A stretch of 64,000 bases of DNA from Phoronis australis (lineage: Eukaryota > Phoronida > Phoronidae), in assembly GCA_002633005.1 (NCBI GenBank), contig NMRA01000085.1, positions 1 to 64,000 of the forward strand. The letters run 5' to 3'. Below the pieces are notes generated by a model. The model searched no databases and had not been told where the DNA came from. It was given only the letters and a program-made list of their open reading frames with translations. The position numbers and the translations under genes were made by a program. This document shows, one piece after another, positions 52,301 to 62,109 of this stretch (the stretch's first letter is position 1; each line of letters opens with the position of its first letter).

Positions 52301-53413
52301 GGTGGCTATACCAGAATGCTTTCACGTGATTTATTGCTGATACTTTGAAATGAGAAAGATGTGTTTTGCTCACTGTTCTTTGCAGACTTCCATATTTGTT
52401 CTTCAAAACATAGAGAAATAGGAGTCAGAACTACAGCATTCTTCATTAGCCATGTAACAGAATAACGGTAATTACTTCCACCTAGTCTGCTAAGGTGGGG
52501 TAAGCTTTAACACGTAAGTGACCAGTTGCCCAATGCTAATAACGTCTACACTACTACTAAGCCCAGGAACAACTCGTTCCAGAAGTACTTTTTTCTGGCA
52601 TAAATCGTAATGTGGACGGAACTTTCATAGCCAACTTACGTGCTTCCTGTATTCAAGTAACAACTAAAAAATCCTCCATCCCTTTAACCCAAGCAAGTAT
52701 ATGGTGTACATGGATATCACGAGGTGGAATTTTTAAACCAAAATGACATAGCCAGATCTATAAGAATGTATTGCCCATCTGAACATGAATAAATGTCAAC
52801 TGCTAATAGCCAAGATATACAGTTCAAAAAGTTGTACCACCTCCCTAACAACTACAACAGCATTCGGCACTGCAGCAAAGAAGGATAAAGGTGCGCAATT
52901 TTGAGAAATATCAAAACCTGAATTGTCTTCATATCCCCTTCGAGGAATTTTTTCAGGGGTACCAGGAATTCATTTGTTGTTGTGGAAATCATCACTTTTT
53001 CAGCCTGACCGAGTTTGATCTCCGCATGTCCTGTTTGAACTAAGGCATTACCTACAAACATAAACATAAACATTTATAGCAACATAGAGTAGAGTGTTCA
53101 CGTTTCCACAAGGGGGCATTACAAACAGCATTACGCCTCCCAGCATTAAGCTTAGCATGAGTGTTTACCTACTGACTATTAATTTCAATGGAAATGGACA
53201 GTCATTTGATAACACATGAAAGGATTTCAACAACATGTCAGTCATATAACCTACCGTATGTAGTGCCTGGACCAATACAGTTGCCTGCGTCAATCATTGA
53301 GAAGCCCAGCCCCTCCAAGTTTGTGATACGATCATGTGACTTGGTATCCAACTTGTCTGCAAGGAACTGCTGAACACGAATACCTAAAAACAAAACAATT
53401 TTCAGTCAAGATA

Positions 53414-53473
<60 letters not shown>

Positions 53474-56400
53474 GGGATGTATATTAATACCATAATTAAC
53501 ACAATTAACATAATTTATCTACTTGTTAACCAGGATGGGTTTTTTTGCCTTACACTGTATGCTCTACTTCAATTCAAACTTATGTCACTCAGCATGTCTA
53601 ACATGGGCAACATCTGCCACTAAACAAGGCTGGGGGTGAAAGCAGTCCTACAACACAGCTAGACCATGATCGCACAGGCCTTTTGGGCTGCCCTGTTCCA
53701 TACATGTAGGCATTCCCGTGGAAACAGTCGTCTGGCGTGTACTTATTATGGGTGGGGTCAGGGTAGGGAAGCCATGAGAATGACCATCAAAACTTGAGCT
53801 AAGTTGACCTAAAAATATCTTCAATAGTTACACGTACTTAACCCACAGATAAAAAATAGCCACTACCAGACAAGTTCATTGGTGGGTTGTTCCTACTTGA
53901 CACACTCAAACCCTAACATGAGCTACACTGACCACACAAAACCAGTAGTAGAACAATCAGCAAAATCCTTAGTATGATAAATTAACATTGCCAGACAAGT
54001 CCAGTGACCGGTTGCCCCAATTCCCAGCCATACATGTCCAAACAATGAATTGGCCTAATACCTTTTTCATAGGCTACAGGCCTCCTGAAACCACAAATTC
54101 ACACTTCTGACATCGCGACATTCGTGGACATTGAGATCAAACCATGTGACACAGAGAGAACAAAACAATTATATAGCATACTAGGTTTTTTATTGCAAAA
54201 GTTTTCACAGTCGATTTAAAGTATACCACTCAAAGTATGTAGAACCTGTAATTTCTGTTCCGTATAACAGTGGCTCAGCCATCAACTTTTGCTGAACATT
54301 TCAAATAGAGCTTCAAACAAACTTCTCTAATCAAGCAGGTTACTTTGAATTTTAAGTTTCAATTGCGCAACAGCAAAAGTATCTGTAGATGACGATGCAT
54401 TAGTGTTTCTATCTGGTACATGCTTGTTCGGGTTATTCTTGATGGCCATTTCAGCCCACCTTATGTTATTGACATGAGTGTTTCTATCTGGTAACAATAC
54501 ATTCTTGTTTGTGTTGTTGTCGATGGCCATTTCACCCCACCGTATATTATTGACATGAGCGTTTCTATCTGGTATTAATACATTCTTGTTCGTGTTGTTG
54601 TTGATGGCCATTTCAGCACACCGTATATTATAGACATTAGTGTTTCTATCTGGTAAAAATACATTCCCGTTTGTGTTGTTGTTGATGGCCATTTCAGCAC
54701 ACCGTATATTATAGACATTAGTGTTTCTATCTGGTAAAAATACATTCCCGTTTGTGTTGTTGTTGATGGCCATTTCCGCCCACCGTATATTACTGACGTT
54801 AGACTTTTTTGTCCAGGCCCATCATGTCTGTCATACTTTAGGACATTTTCTTATGATGGCTACTGATTGGTTGGACTATCGTGTGTTATTTTGAGTGGCC
54901 AATCACAGTGATGTTCAAGCAATTTCAAGTGGCGGGCTATTTGACACAATTAAATTCACAGCATTTCATTCTAGCCCAGTATTTCATTCCGTCAACTTGT
55001 TTAACCTCATCACTCTAAGACAATTGTTGTAATTATGTTGATGGTTACTGATGACATGATGGTTTGCCAGTATCTTTTGTGTAATATTGTTGTATATGAG
55101 TCATGAGTCATACTTGACGTTTATCGCCTTTAGTGCAGATCATGATTTTAAACAAACTACCAGCATTGGCTTGAACTTTTCGCAATTAACTTGAACAGTT
55201 GACCTAGTTTAGTTGACCTAGTTCAGTTGTATTACAGTGCTCAGTGACTGACAAGTGTTTGTGATCATTGCACATAACTCACAAATCTTAAACAGTTGGT
55301 TGTATTGTTTATGTAGGTATTTGATTGCTTTTCGAATTTATATCGTATTCTGATTTGTAACTTTTACTATTAGGCCTAATGTTTTTTCGGGCTTTTGTAC
55401 TTATTATACCAGAAGATAACAGACTTGAATCAACTTTTAGCGATATAATGGCTTGTAATCATTAACGAACGATTCAGTGGCTTCAACGAACTGAAACGTG
55501 TTAAGTGTAATAACAAACTGTCAAGCTTTACAAGTCTTACGTTCACCATTGCACTTCACGCACACACGTCTGCTACAGTAACATACTGTAGCTGAGAAGG
55601 TCATACTTCACATTATCAGGATGCAGAGTAATGTTAAGAAGTTCATTGTAAACTGTAACACTTGCCTAATACTTGCATTGAATTTTAGACTAATAAATTG
55701 AAAAATTCACAACTAAACAGAACATTCTGTCTTCGCCAAAAGTTGCCAAATGTATCAGTAAAATCATTATATCTGTAGTTCATGAGGCATTTTGGAGCTG
55801 TCATTTATCAGTTATCATATTAAAAATTGTCCAGTCTAAGACGACAAAAAATTTATTATTCTACTCAAGGTCAAAGCTTGTACCAAATGTTAACAATAGG
55901 AATTATTGACTGTCCCAAATTCAAGAAAAACAAGAAAGGCACAAAATTTGCCCACTCTGACTTGTGTGGCACCAGAAGCTACTTTTAAAGATTTTATCTC
56001 CGTCTTTGTTAATACAAAAACATTGTCTGCTATTTTAAGGTAACGATGAAAACCAAAATTGCCCGTGCCCCGATATTCAGAATCAAGAAAATTATATTAT
56101 GACTTGAATTTAAGGGTCCCAAAATCTAGAGGTGGCCAATCTGGAGTTTTTTACCATAACAACAATGAAGATTTGGCATGTATTTGTAACAATGCCAATA
56201 CGAGAAACTTACAATCTTGAACCAAATTTTTCGGGCTCTATATAACCAAATATTTTTAATACTCAGTAAATAATTAAAAGCAATTGATTGCACAGTTAAT
56301 CACACTTGGACTTAGTCAGGTCTACTTACTGGGATCTGGTTGCATAAGACACTCCATCTTGCCAATTATCTTTTCTGTCCATTCTTTCGTTATGTCCGAT

Positions 56401-57786
56401 CTTTTCACCAAATTCTCAAAGTGGGCATCCAGCTCTGTTTTTTCTTGTGTTGTGCCAAGTTTCTCCTCTGTGTACTGAGAGGGTAAATCATTATACCAAT
56501 TAGAACAGCCAAAAACTATCACAATAGAACATGTTAAAATAGTAAATACCAAAGATCATGTTCAATAATCACACATAGAGTTCAAGCAAAGACCCATCTT
56601 ACGAGAGCGAGAGAAAGATATTATACTCTCTCAACAGTGTTGGGTTTGATTCCCACCTACTAAGAGAAATACAATTTATTTTACAACATAATGATTGACT
56701 GTCTGCACCCAATGAATGCAGCGGAATTTTACAAGCATTTATGAATTTGATTTTTGTGTGGAAATGCCAGGAGGCGCAAAATGAAAGCCTAGGTTAGTTT
56801 GATCTCAGCAGGTAAGATATGTGTAAACCCAGAAGTTTGGCATACTGAATACCTGGACTTCCACCAACATTCAGTGTCAATCTAAACAGTACCACAGCGC
56901 AGAAGGATACCTTAGGAGAACACCGTTGTCTTTAATTCCTTACAAATCGAACAAATACTCCTGTTATTCAACTTTTTCTTCGAGCAGTCCTTCGTTCAGT
57001 TCCCAAAATCGGTAACTGGCCATTTTCAACACTTCGCACGGCTGGCGCATGGCAGGTGGTACTATGGTGTCACATTCCCTGGTGTGCGCAGTGTAAAAAT
57101 GGGCAGTTACCAATTTTGGGAACTGTTCAACGAAGGACTACTCGAAGAAAAAATTGAATTAAACAGCTAGGAGTATTTGTTTGAGTTAGAAGGAATTAAA
57201 GACATCGACGGCTTCCTATGACGTATAAAGCACCTAGGAGCTACACTGTCTCTACTGAGTCATGCAGCTAGAGTCAGTGGTCGTCAGTATGGGTTTGCTA
57301 GCACCTGTATTTTGATTCATTTAGGCCTTGCAACTACCACTGGTAACGTCTTTAATTTAGGCAAATCTATGAGACGGGTTAACTACCTTGTTGAACCGTG
57401 GGCCGCGCAGCATAGGGGGTTGGGGGGGCCTATAGCCCCCCACTTTTTTCAGTGCCAGGCGCACATGGTCTATAGGCAGTGCACCACAGGGGGGCCGAGG
57501 GGGCTTTAGCCTCCCACTTTGCCCCCACTTTTTCAGTGCTGCGCCGCCCATGTGAACGTGTCTGTAAATGCTTATTTACACTTACAGGCGAGTTACGAGT
57601 CTGTCGGTTTAGTTTGTTTAGGTTAGGTTAGGAGGATGCGCCCCCCGACTAAAAAATCCGAGTGAGTCAGACAATGATCTGCCAACGTAGGTTAACAGTC
57701 AAAAATAGCCAAAATAATATATAGTTTACCTGCTTTGCTCGATTAAAAGCAGTTGAGGCGTCTGCAGCGAGCTTCTTAAAATTCAT
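34264..57786 (-). CDS. SH3GLB: Endophilin-B (SH3GLB-type BAR + SH3 protein), full multi-exon gene
   Basis: Spliced gene whose product is a membrane-curving N-BAR/SH3 adaptor; the vertebrate relatives SH3GLB1/2 act on mitochondria, Golgi and autophagosomes. Exons in transcript order: 57730-57786, 56330-56474, 53255-53383, 52918-53051, 51462-51554, (candidate 50457-50486), 47822-47845, 45171-45260, 43715-43815, 41351-41413, 40125-40401 (or its duplicate 37786-38062), 34264-34374. All have GT/AG borders and the phases join without a break, giving about 407 aa (417 with the 30-nt exon); vertebrate relatives are about 365-395 aa. Diagnostic blocks are MNFKKLAADAS, TELDAHFENL, GPGTTYGNAL, KRLDLDAAK, AEQDLRIAQSEFDRQ, TTYYAQGYAYLLDLQK, KVLYDYEAAD and GKVPVTY. 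SH3GLB1 versus SH3GLB2 is not resolved; it may be the single invertebrate orthologue. The UTRs were not delimited. Confidence 0.93.
34646..34918. mobile_element. 273-bp MITE related to the 4.3-kb TIR element
   Basis: Ends CATAACGTAGAATTGTCGCG and (minus strand) CATAACGCTAAATTGTTGTG are inverted repeats. The interior matches, in reverse orientation, parts of 22425-22579 and 18240-18285. It lies in the last intron of the intact endophilin-B gene, just upstream of the last exon. Confidence 0.7.
36682..36789 (-). CDS. Unassigned 108-nt phase-0 candidate exon (also at 39035-39142)
   Basis: A 36-codon open segment beginning TVVRIDTEVKAVAMATVS and ending GEMKFLQ. It has a good acceptor (ttttacag), donor GTATGT and phase 0 at both ends. 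It lies between the two halves of the SH3 domain, where a 36-aa insert would be unusual, and I recognise no family. It may be a cassette exon, a relic or chance. The repeat unit carries an equivalent copy at about 39035-39142. Confidence 0.25.
37786..38062 (-). CDS. SH3GLB: Second copy of the linker/SH3-N exon (probably allelic assembly duplicate)
   Basis: Same 277-nt length, borders and reading frame as 40125-40401, with a few substitutions. It sits in the first of two 2.35-kb repeat units separated by an N at 38971. Splicing both copies would give two half-SH3 modules in tandem, which makes no sensible domain. It is better read as the other haplotype, or as mutually exclusive exons if the duplication is real. 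Confidence 0.6.
38972..41345 (+). repeat. 2.35-kb unit repeated on both sides of an N, second copy
   Basis: Second copy of 36618-38970. It contains linker/SH3-N exon 40125-40401 and the 108-nt candidate exon. Beyond 41345 unique sequence with exon 8 follows. Confidence 0.9.
40125..40401 (-). CDS. SH3GLB: Endophilin-B exon 9, linker plus first half of SH3 domain
   Basis: 277-nt exon, acceptor cgtttcag, donor GTGAGA. After a Ser/Pro-rich linker (TPEPAPSFYSEPERPYRTP) it encodes SRKAKVLYDYEAADKSELS and LEADE, the first SH3 strand with the ALYDY-type motif. The phase-0 end joins VISVW of the last exon. An almost identical second copy lies at 37786-38062. Confidence 0.9.
41351..41413 (-). CDS. SH3GLB: Endophilin-B exon 8 (acidic proline-rich linker)
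   Basis: 63-nt exon, acceptor ttacatag, donor GTAAGA, phase 2 in and phase 2 out. It encodes DVVEVIPPPKPEPEEVISEE, a Pro/Glu-rich linker between BAR and SH3. Because its length is a multiple of three and both neighbours share the phase, it could be skipped without a frame change. It was found by eye from splice sites and phase. Confidence 0.7.
41595..41722 (+). repeat. 26-bp tandem repeat containing ATCATGAT palindromes
   Basis: About five units of gatcatgatgaatgataaca + atgaac with alternating aac/aat variants. Less regular copies extend left to about 41555. Intronic. Confidence 0.85.
41740..42660. repeat. Dispersed repeat family with 'gccactaggaggcgcca' phrases
   Basis: At least two or three diverged units, each with taataaagatcctg, gagatacacc, gccactaggaggc and a cgaagtcatcggaaaatcatc stretch. 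Related copies lie at about 13900-14370, 17165-17410, 44060-44560 and 62110-62420. No coding signal survives and I cannot assign the superfamily. Confidence 0.65.
43715..43815 (-). CDS. SH3GLB: Endophilin-B exon 7 (end of BAR helix 3)
   Basis: 101-nt exon encoding THHYKCLWDFIEAQTTYYAQ, then GYAYLLDLQKLLG. It leaves phase 2, completed by the first base of either linker exon (K with 41351-41413, N with 40125-40401). The aromatic residues of the TYYAQ.Y.Y motif are kept here but degraded in the pseudogene copy. Confidence 0.93.
45171..45260 (-). CDS. SH3GLB: Endophilin-B exon 6 (AEQDLRIAQSEFDRQ)
   Basis: 90-nt phase-0 exon encoding AEQDLRIAQSEFDRQ, then SELTKLLLEGIASTH, with acceptor tccatag and donor GTAGGT. 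This is the start of BAR helix 3 and almost matches vertebrate endophilin-B. The paralogous exon in the pseudogene is 6529-6618. Confidence 0.93.
47822..47845 (-). CDS. SH3GLB: 24-nt microexon (DSKELIAK) of endophilin-B
   Basis: Phase-0 microexon bounded by acceptor gtctcag and donor GTAATTG, followed in the transcript by AEQDLR. A same-length counterpart (DAVSMIAK, 12881-12904) lies at the same place in the tandem copy. In both, the acceptor is preceded by a TTGTTGTTTTGC stretch. SH3GLB2 of vertebrates has a short insert ending in ..K immediately before AEQELR, so a variable microexon here fits the family. Confidence 0.75.
50457..50486 (-). CDS. SH3GLB: Candidate 30-nt microexon (TTESLQESIQ) of endophilin-B
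   Basis: A 30-nt phase-0 segment with a pyrimidine-rich acceptor (tttctctcag) and donor GTTTGC, lying between exon 5 and the 24-nt microexon. It would add ten residues in the insert region before AEQDLR, where vertebrate SH3GLB genes carry alternatively spliced short inserts. Splice signals, phase and position support it. There is no homologous copy in the pseudogene to test conservation. Confidence 0.4.
51462..51554 (-). CDS. SH3GLB: Endophilin-B exon 5 (BAR helix 2 to 3, KRLDLDAAK)
   Basis: 93-nt phase-0 exon, acceptor tttctag, donor GTAATTG, 31 residues. It contains ELKRLDLDAAKGRLRKA, the endophilin-B signature, and then a divergent Gln-rich tail (SPQAQGQ) where the family varies and carries alternative microexons. 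The pseudogene counterpart at 17603-17686 is 84 nt and differs in this tail. Confidence 0.92.
52918..53051 (-). CDS. SH3GLB: Endophilin-B exon 4 (BAR helix 2)
   Basis: 134-nt exon encoding NALVQTGHAEIKLGQAEKV, then FLVPLKKFLEGDMKTIQ. The family pattern FL.PL..F.EGD.KTI is obvious. The donor after TIQ is GTTTTG: GT is present but the rest is weak. It ends in phase 0 and joins directly to KEKRILELKRLDLDAAK in exon 5. Confidence 0.9.
53255..53383 (-). CDS. SH3GLB: Endophilin-B exon 3 (BAR)
   Basis: 129-nt exon, acceptor ttttag, donor GTAGGT. It encodes a segment ending SMIDAGNCIGPGTTYG, matching the conserved endophilin-B block before 'NALI'. The phase joins exon 2 (S split across the junction) and exon 4 (G split). 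This exon is absent from the tandem pseudogene copy. Confidence 0.9.
53416..53474 (+). repeat. (AAT)n microsatellite beside endophilin-B exon 3
   Basis: About 20 units of AAT in the intron immediately upstream of exon 3 on the minus strand. The homologous tract in the pseudogene (23337-23365) abuts exon 4 directly. Confidence 0.95.
54403..54800 (-). repeat. 81-bp minisatellite with an open 27-codon frame
   Basis: Nearly five units of 81 bp; two adjacent units (about 54590-54770) are identical. Minus strand reads MAINNNTNGNVFLPDRNT.. repeated, 148 codons open, because the unit is a multiple of three. It lies in intron 2 of endophilin-B and has no recognisable domain. Confidence 0.85.
56330..56474 (-). 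CDS. SH3GLB: Endophilin-B exon 2 (BAR helix 1)
   Basis: 145-nt exon with acceptor ctctcag and donor GTAAGT, phase 0 in and phase 1 out. It encodes YTEEKLGTTQEKTELDAHF followed by KEWTEKIIGKME and LMQPDPS. The EEKLG..EKTELDAH..NL signature is highly characteristic of endophilin-B BAR helix 1. Confidence 0.92.
56928..57203. mobile_element. Hairpin MITE in endophilin-B intron 1
   Basis: A 276-bp near-palindrome. It opens with gtctttaattcc and closes with ggaattaaagac, with arms of about 100 bp (shared blocks tactcct, tcaactttttcttcga, cccaaaat) around an 80-bp loop. It has no coding capacity. Confidence 0.75.
57396..57551 (+). repeat. Dispersed GC-rich short repeat, two tandem units
   Basis: Two units built on ggtgcaccacagggggg, ..tatagcccccca, ctttttt and cagtgctgcgccgcccatg. 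The same family occurs at 31391-31500. It gives a spurious Pro-rich minus-strand frame. Confidence 0.75.
57730..57786 (-). CDS. SH3GLB: Endophilin-B exon 1 (start codon, N-terminal amphipathic segment)
   Basis: It encodes MNFKKLAADASTAFNRAKQ and is followed by donor GTAAAC. This matches the start of the endophilin-B family, whose N-terminal helix 0 inserts into membranes. The ATG sits in an A-rich context, and no other ATG gives the family start. It ends in phase 0, matching exon 2. No counterpart was found for the upstream pseudogene copy. Confidence 0.9.
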
Positions 57787-59442
57787 TTTTCTTGCCTCTT
57801 ATCGTAGACTATTTTTACCTATCTACGTAACTTTCTACGTTTTCCAAACGTGTTATGGTAATAACAGCTCGACTTACGTATCCTTCGACGAATACCTAGC
57901 GTTGACATTACCCGGGCACAACGGTGGCAACACTCGTAAACATCCGCTGGCGTGTCAAATCTGTATCAAAAGACGGCTTGTAAAGGATTAGAATTTCTGT
58001 CATGATAGAATTTATATTGTTGTGTTTGATTTCTACATCCTTATATGCCTTGACTACGTCATCTCACGGGAGTTCCATGCTTCACTTGGAGGAAGCTGCT
58101 CAAGACAGACCGCGTACGTCCTCGGCTCAGTCAGGCTCACAGGCAGTTTAACCAGCCCTCAACTATATCGTCGAGACTAATTAAAGGTGCCTGTGATCGG
58201 CAGAGTCAAATTGGATATTGACCTGTTGACTTTTTAATCCACATGAAGTCTGTGAAATTTATCTATTGGTAACTGAGTAAAAAAACCAAAACGTTGGATA
58301 GATATGTCGTTATTTACTCATACGCGCTAATTTTAAAGTTCGTGCTTCTGTTCTGGCTTAAATCAAATGTGATTAACTGAGTAAGCAAAATAATCTATAA
58401 CAATCCTGGGTTTTAGGGTCTAAATTACGTGGAAGTCTCACCTACTGCAGGCCGCCAATCGTCTAACTTATAAATTGAATCGATTTGATGGCAATTTGAT
58501 GGCATTTTCTGCTTCAAAACCTAAAGTAAAAGGATAGGCTCACAATACAATTCCATCTCTTTTGAAAATAAAGTTCGGTTAGGATTATCATTTATTTAAA
58601 GTTTTATTTCATTAAGGTTAGGATTAATTAATTGGGTTCTTGATGTTCAACTGAATACCCAGCTTCTTATATATTTATGCTCTTCTGAGTTTGTTATTTT
58701 ATATTTAATTAACTATTTTCTACTGTATTGCAATGCTTACAGCTAAGTGTCTTATGTTTGTAAAACTGATTTTAGATAAAGTAATTGAAGTGAACTGAGG
58801 TATGCAGCACTATGGCATGACATTGCGAAAATTTCAAATGTGTGGAATAAAAATCCAAAATAAATTGTTTTGAATATGAAGTCGTCGAGGATTTGGAAAT
58901 TACATTTGAGATATCAATTTGGATTTAAAAACAATTAGACAAAGATTTGAAGTCCATATAATTTGGACCCTTAATTAAAATGCTGCATTGCACCAGTTAG
59001 ATGGTTCAACTTAAATCATTTCGTTCCCTTCCAGCTGCTTAGAAAAGGTCAAATATAATTTTTCAAACTTTCAAAGGGTAAGGTTAAGGTTAGGTTCTTT
59101 ATATAGATCATTTAAATTTCTGGTTACACTTTTCTATTTCTGAGGCACAACAGTATGGGAACTCTGTGGTCAACATGAAGTGACTGTGGTTGTTACGTAA
59201 TTTTGGATATCACTAAGTAAATTTAAAGCAAATTTAAATATTTTTTGAAAAGAAGGCATCATGGACTTGGAAATTATATACAAATTATCAATTTACAAAC
59301 AATGTAGATGAAGGTCTGAAGTCCAGATAAGCAGACCTCTAAAATGCAGGATTACCGAATTGGTAAGTAAAGACTTTATGAATTTATGACTTTACAGTTC
59401 TAGTGATGTCACGGTGATGCTGTGTCAAATAACTGCGAGGAT
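57787..59442. promoter_or_regulatory. Head-to-head intergenic region, likely shared promoter
   Basis: About 1.65 kb between the endophilin-B ATG (minus) and the TTLL11 ATG (plus). The endophilin-side 300 bp is richer in CpG and contains TTACGTA/TACGT-type and TACGTCA (about 58050) motifs; the TTLL11-proximal part is AT-rich with short 'ggttaggatt' repeats. No TATA box stands out near either start. 5' UTR exons cannot be placed from sequence alone. Confidence 0.45.
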
Positions 59443-59712
59443 ATGCAAGACAAGACGAGACAAGACATGGCAACAATAACAATAATGGCCTTCCCTCCGC
59501 TTAAGCAAATGAGACGGCGCGAGGAAGACCATGAGTCGGGGTGTTGTTGTGATGACAAGGCACGTACTCGCCGTTTTCCACAGAATTTGAAAAAGGTGAA
59601 AGCAAAAAAGAAGAAAATTAGCAATGCTGACTTGATTTGTGTAGATACTTCAAAAGCTCGTGGCCATCTTGACGTTCTTCGCCTGTGCATTAAGGACCTA
59701 GGCTGGAAAGAG
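59443..59712 (+). CDS. TTLL11: TTLL11-like tubulin polyglutamylase, first recognisable exon
   Basis: 90 codons from the ATG at 59443; a second in-frame ATG at 59467 has a GxxATGG context and is an alternative start. The frame is closed upstream by TGA at 59404-59406. A basic, low-complexity N-terminus (KKVKAKKKKISNAD) leads into CVDTSKARGHLDVLRLC and DLGWKE, matching the start of the TTLL11 catalytic region (VDTSKA...WKEF). Donor GTATGA follows, phase 0. TTLL11 elongates glutamate chains on tubulin tails. It lies head to head with endophilin-B. Confidence 0.82.
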
Positions 59713-62109
59713 GTATGAAAGTATTTATGATTTTCTTTGGGGCTCTGAATTTTAAATTGGATACCACAGTGTCACATTAGAGTTGGTCCTTTAACAAGTG
59801 TTGGTCCTGTAATAATCACTGGTCTCGAAAAAGCACCATGTTGAAAACAACATTGTTAAATAGGCACTGGGTCTCAAATAACCACAATGGATGTGGTAAT
59901 TCAGGTGGAACTCTGATCACAATTCACTGTCGTGCTAGATAGTGTAGTTAACTAGGTCAATTATACGTGGATGAAAGCATGGAAATTAAAGCCTAACTTC
60001 AACGAAATTTTGTTGTTTTTGATGTACTGGGCTAACCAAATAGTCCTAGCTAAGCCTTGGTAAAATAAGAAAACGCGAGTTCAATGACGCAAATGTAAGC
60101 CCGTCAAATGATAGGTGAAGCTTTCTTTTCGTGCCATGTTGAGTCACTGCGAGATCCCAGCACAGACAGCAAAAGGCCGATAACAGTTGTATTGAATAGG
60201 CGTCTGAGTAGAATACCATTGCCTGCGGGGTGTTATTCGCAGCCTTTTGAATTAAAAGGTAATTCTTGCGGTGACGTAGACAAAAGCAAGCCAATACGCC
60301 TAACAGTTCGTTACATTTAGCAAATTATAGCACTAGTGGGCTCAGTGCAATGCTCTTAACATATTGTATGAACCAAATAGACTTTAATGATGAGATGCAT
60401 TGCAAGCGTTAAAATCATATGTGATAAAATGGTTGTTTTAAAAACACATGTAATGTGCAGAAGCCAGTCTCTTACTCGTCTGGATGCATGGTTGTTATAT
60501 TTAAGCAAACATATGCCAAGCAGCTGGTAACAACTGTCAACAGTAAGTTGTACCAGTATGTAAAGCTGGCTTTGTTGAACAAGCGCCTGGTTTTAAATAC
60601 CGGTAAACACCATTTTGGAATAAGCCCCAGGTCAAAAAATGTCTTTGAAAAAATAAAACACCCGAGCGCTAATACATGGCGCTACAGTATTCAAACATTT
60701 AGAAAATTCTTCAGTTACATTCTACTCCACAGATTTCTATAGGAAACTGTACATTTTTAACTAAGAGCCTCAATAAAGCCGTATATCACCACAAAACTAT
60801 AAGCTTAAACACCTTATGTGTCTAAGGCTATGGTATCTATTGTTAGAGTTGACGAGGTTTGATTTTTAAATATGATCTTATCTGGTCATAAACAATTTGG
60901 GCCTTATTTAAAAATTTAAAGCAGTTGCTTTAAATATAAAATTTTGAGAAAATAACATTCAAGATGTTTTTCAGCAAGAAAACTTAACACAGTTGGCTCT
61001 TCAGTTTTTAAAAAACAGGCAAACATTTAACTGGAACCACAGCTGCAATAATAAAGGTCTTTCTGAAATAAATTTCAATGTTGTGTTTTGAAACTGGTGG
61101 TTTTTCAAACTGGTTTGCTCCTGGAATTAAATTGTTGGTGAAAAGTTCGGTTAGCACTATAGTTTTCCTCGTAGAAATATGATAAAAATTTGTCAGAAAC
61201 CACCACGTTTTGGTTTGGTTTAGTGAAAAATGTTCTTAATAGTACATGTCAACCGTGATGTACTCACACGTGTTTCTGTTCATGTTTTTCTATGTAATGT
61301 TTAGATGGTTAAAAACAAAAATCGAATTAGGCCTTTTACACTCATAAAATGCATCCCATAATGCTCTTTTCCATGACAGGATGCTATTTCTGTTGGCAAA
61401 AAAAACATCAGAACCATCAGCGACTCAAGAGAACGCTTCACAGTTTATTGGAATTGGCCACACTAAAATTGTGAACTCGAAAATGGCACATGTACACATT
61501 GCCTGTACCTTGAGATGGTAATGGACTTAAAATCATATCATAGTACGGAATGTCGCAGGACCAGTTTTACAAAAGGAAAAGACCTTATTCAATTTTCTTT
61601 TTAGCCAACTCAACGGGGCAAAATGCAGAGCTCTATCAAATCACTGATGTTGGAAACGACTATTATCTTGAGTTGACACTAAGCGAGAATATTGACTTGA
61701 AACATTTTTGTTAAAGAAGTCAGTGAAATGGTGATTTTTATTGCTTGCTTCGTATAATTTATGTTAGATTTAAATCCAACGATGCTAGACCCATTTTCTA
61801 AAACTTTACAATAATTACAACTGTTAATACCTCTCATACGCTCTGTAATGTAGGATTATAATCTTAAGTGCCCACTTAAAATAAGCAGAATGGGTCCTAC
61901 TAACCTCAGCTTAGCTATTCAGAAGGGGTGGCATTAATGTGAGAGGCATTCATTGCTGTTGGCAACGGAAAAAACAGTCTGCTCTGTGGTGGCGCTCTTG
62001 TGCAGTGTCAGTTTATCCTGACGAATGTGGGCAAGGCTAAGAAGGCACATTTGGGTCTGCGCCCGAATCAGTTTTATGCGCCCACATATTTATTCTGTGG
62101 GTGGATATT

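Larger units (their letters stand above)
32829..56540 (-). repeat. Segmental tandem duplication, functional copy
   Basis: Counterpart of 3490-26660. The duplicated part ends inside intron 1, so exon 1 and the promoter belong to this copy only. Confidence 0.85.

Noticed and set aside
54327-54773. 148-codon repeat protein gene
   Set aside because: It lies inside an intron and its frame is explained by the 81-bp unit; reported as a minisatellite instead.
56590-56665. tRNA-like B-box (gggtttgattcccac)
   Set aside because: No matching A-box, acceptor stem or anticodon arm at proper spacing; at best a tRNA-derived SINE scrap.
57357-57551. Pro/Arg-rich 64-codon minus-strand frame
   Set aside because: It is a by-product of the dispersed GC-rich repeat, also seen at 31391-31500.
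60455-60742. 95-codon plus-strand frame in TTLL11 intron 1
   Set aside because: No family resemblance and no splice continuity; length is within chance for AT-rich intron.
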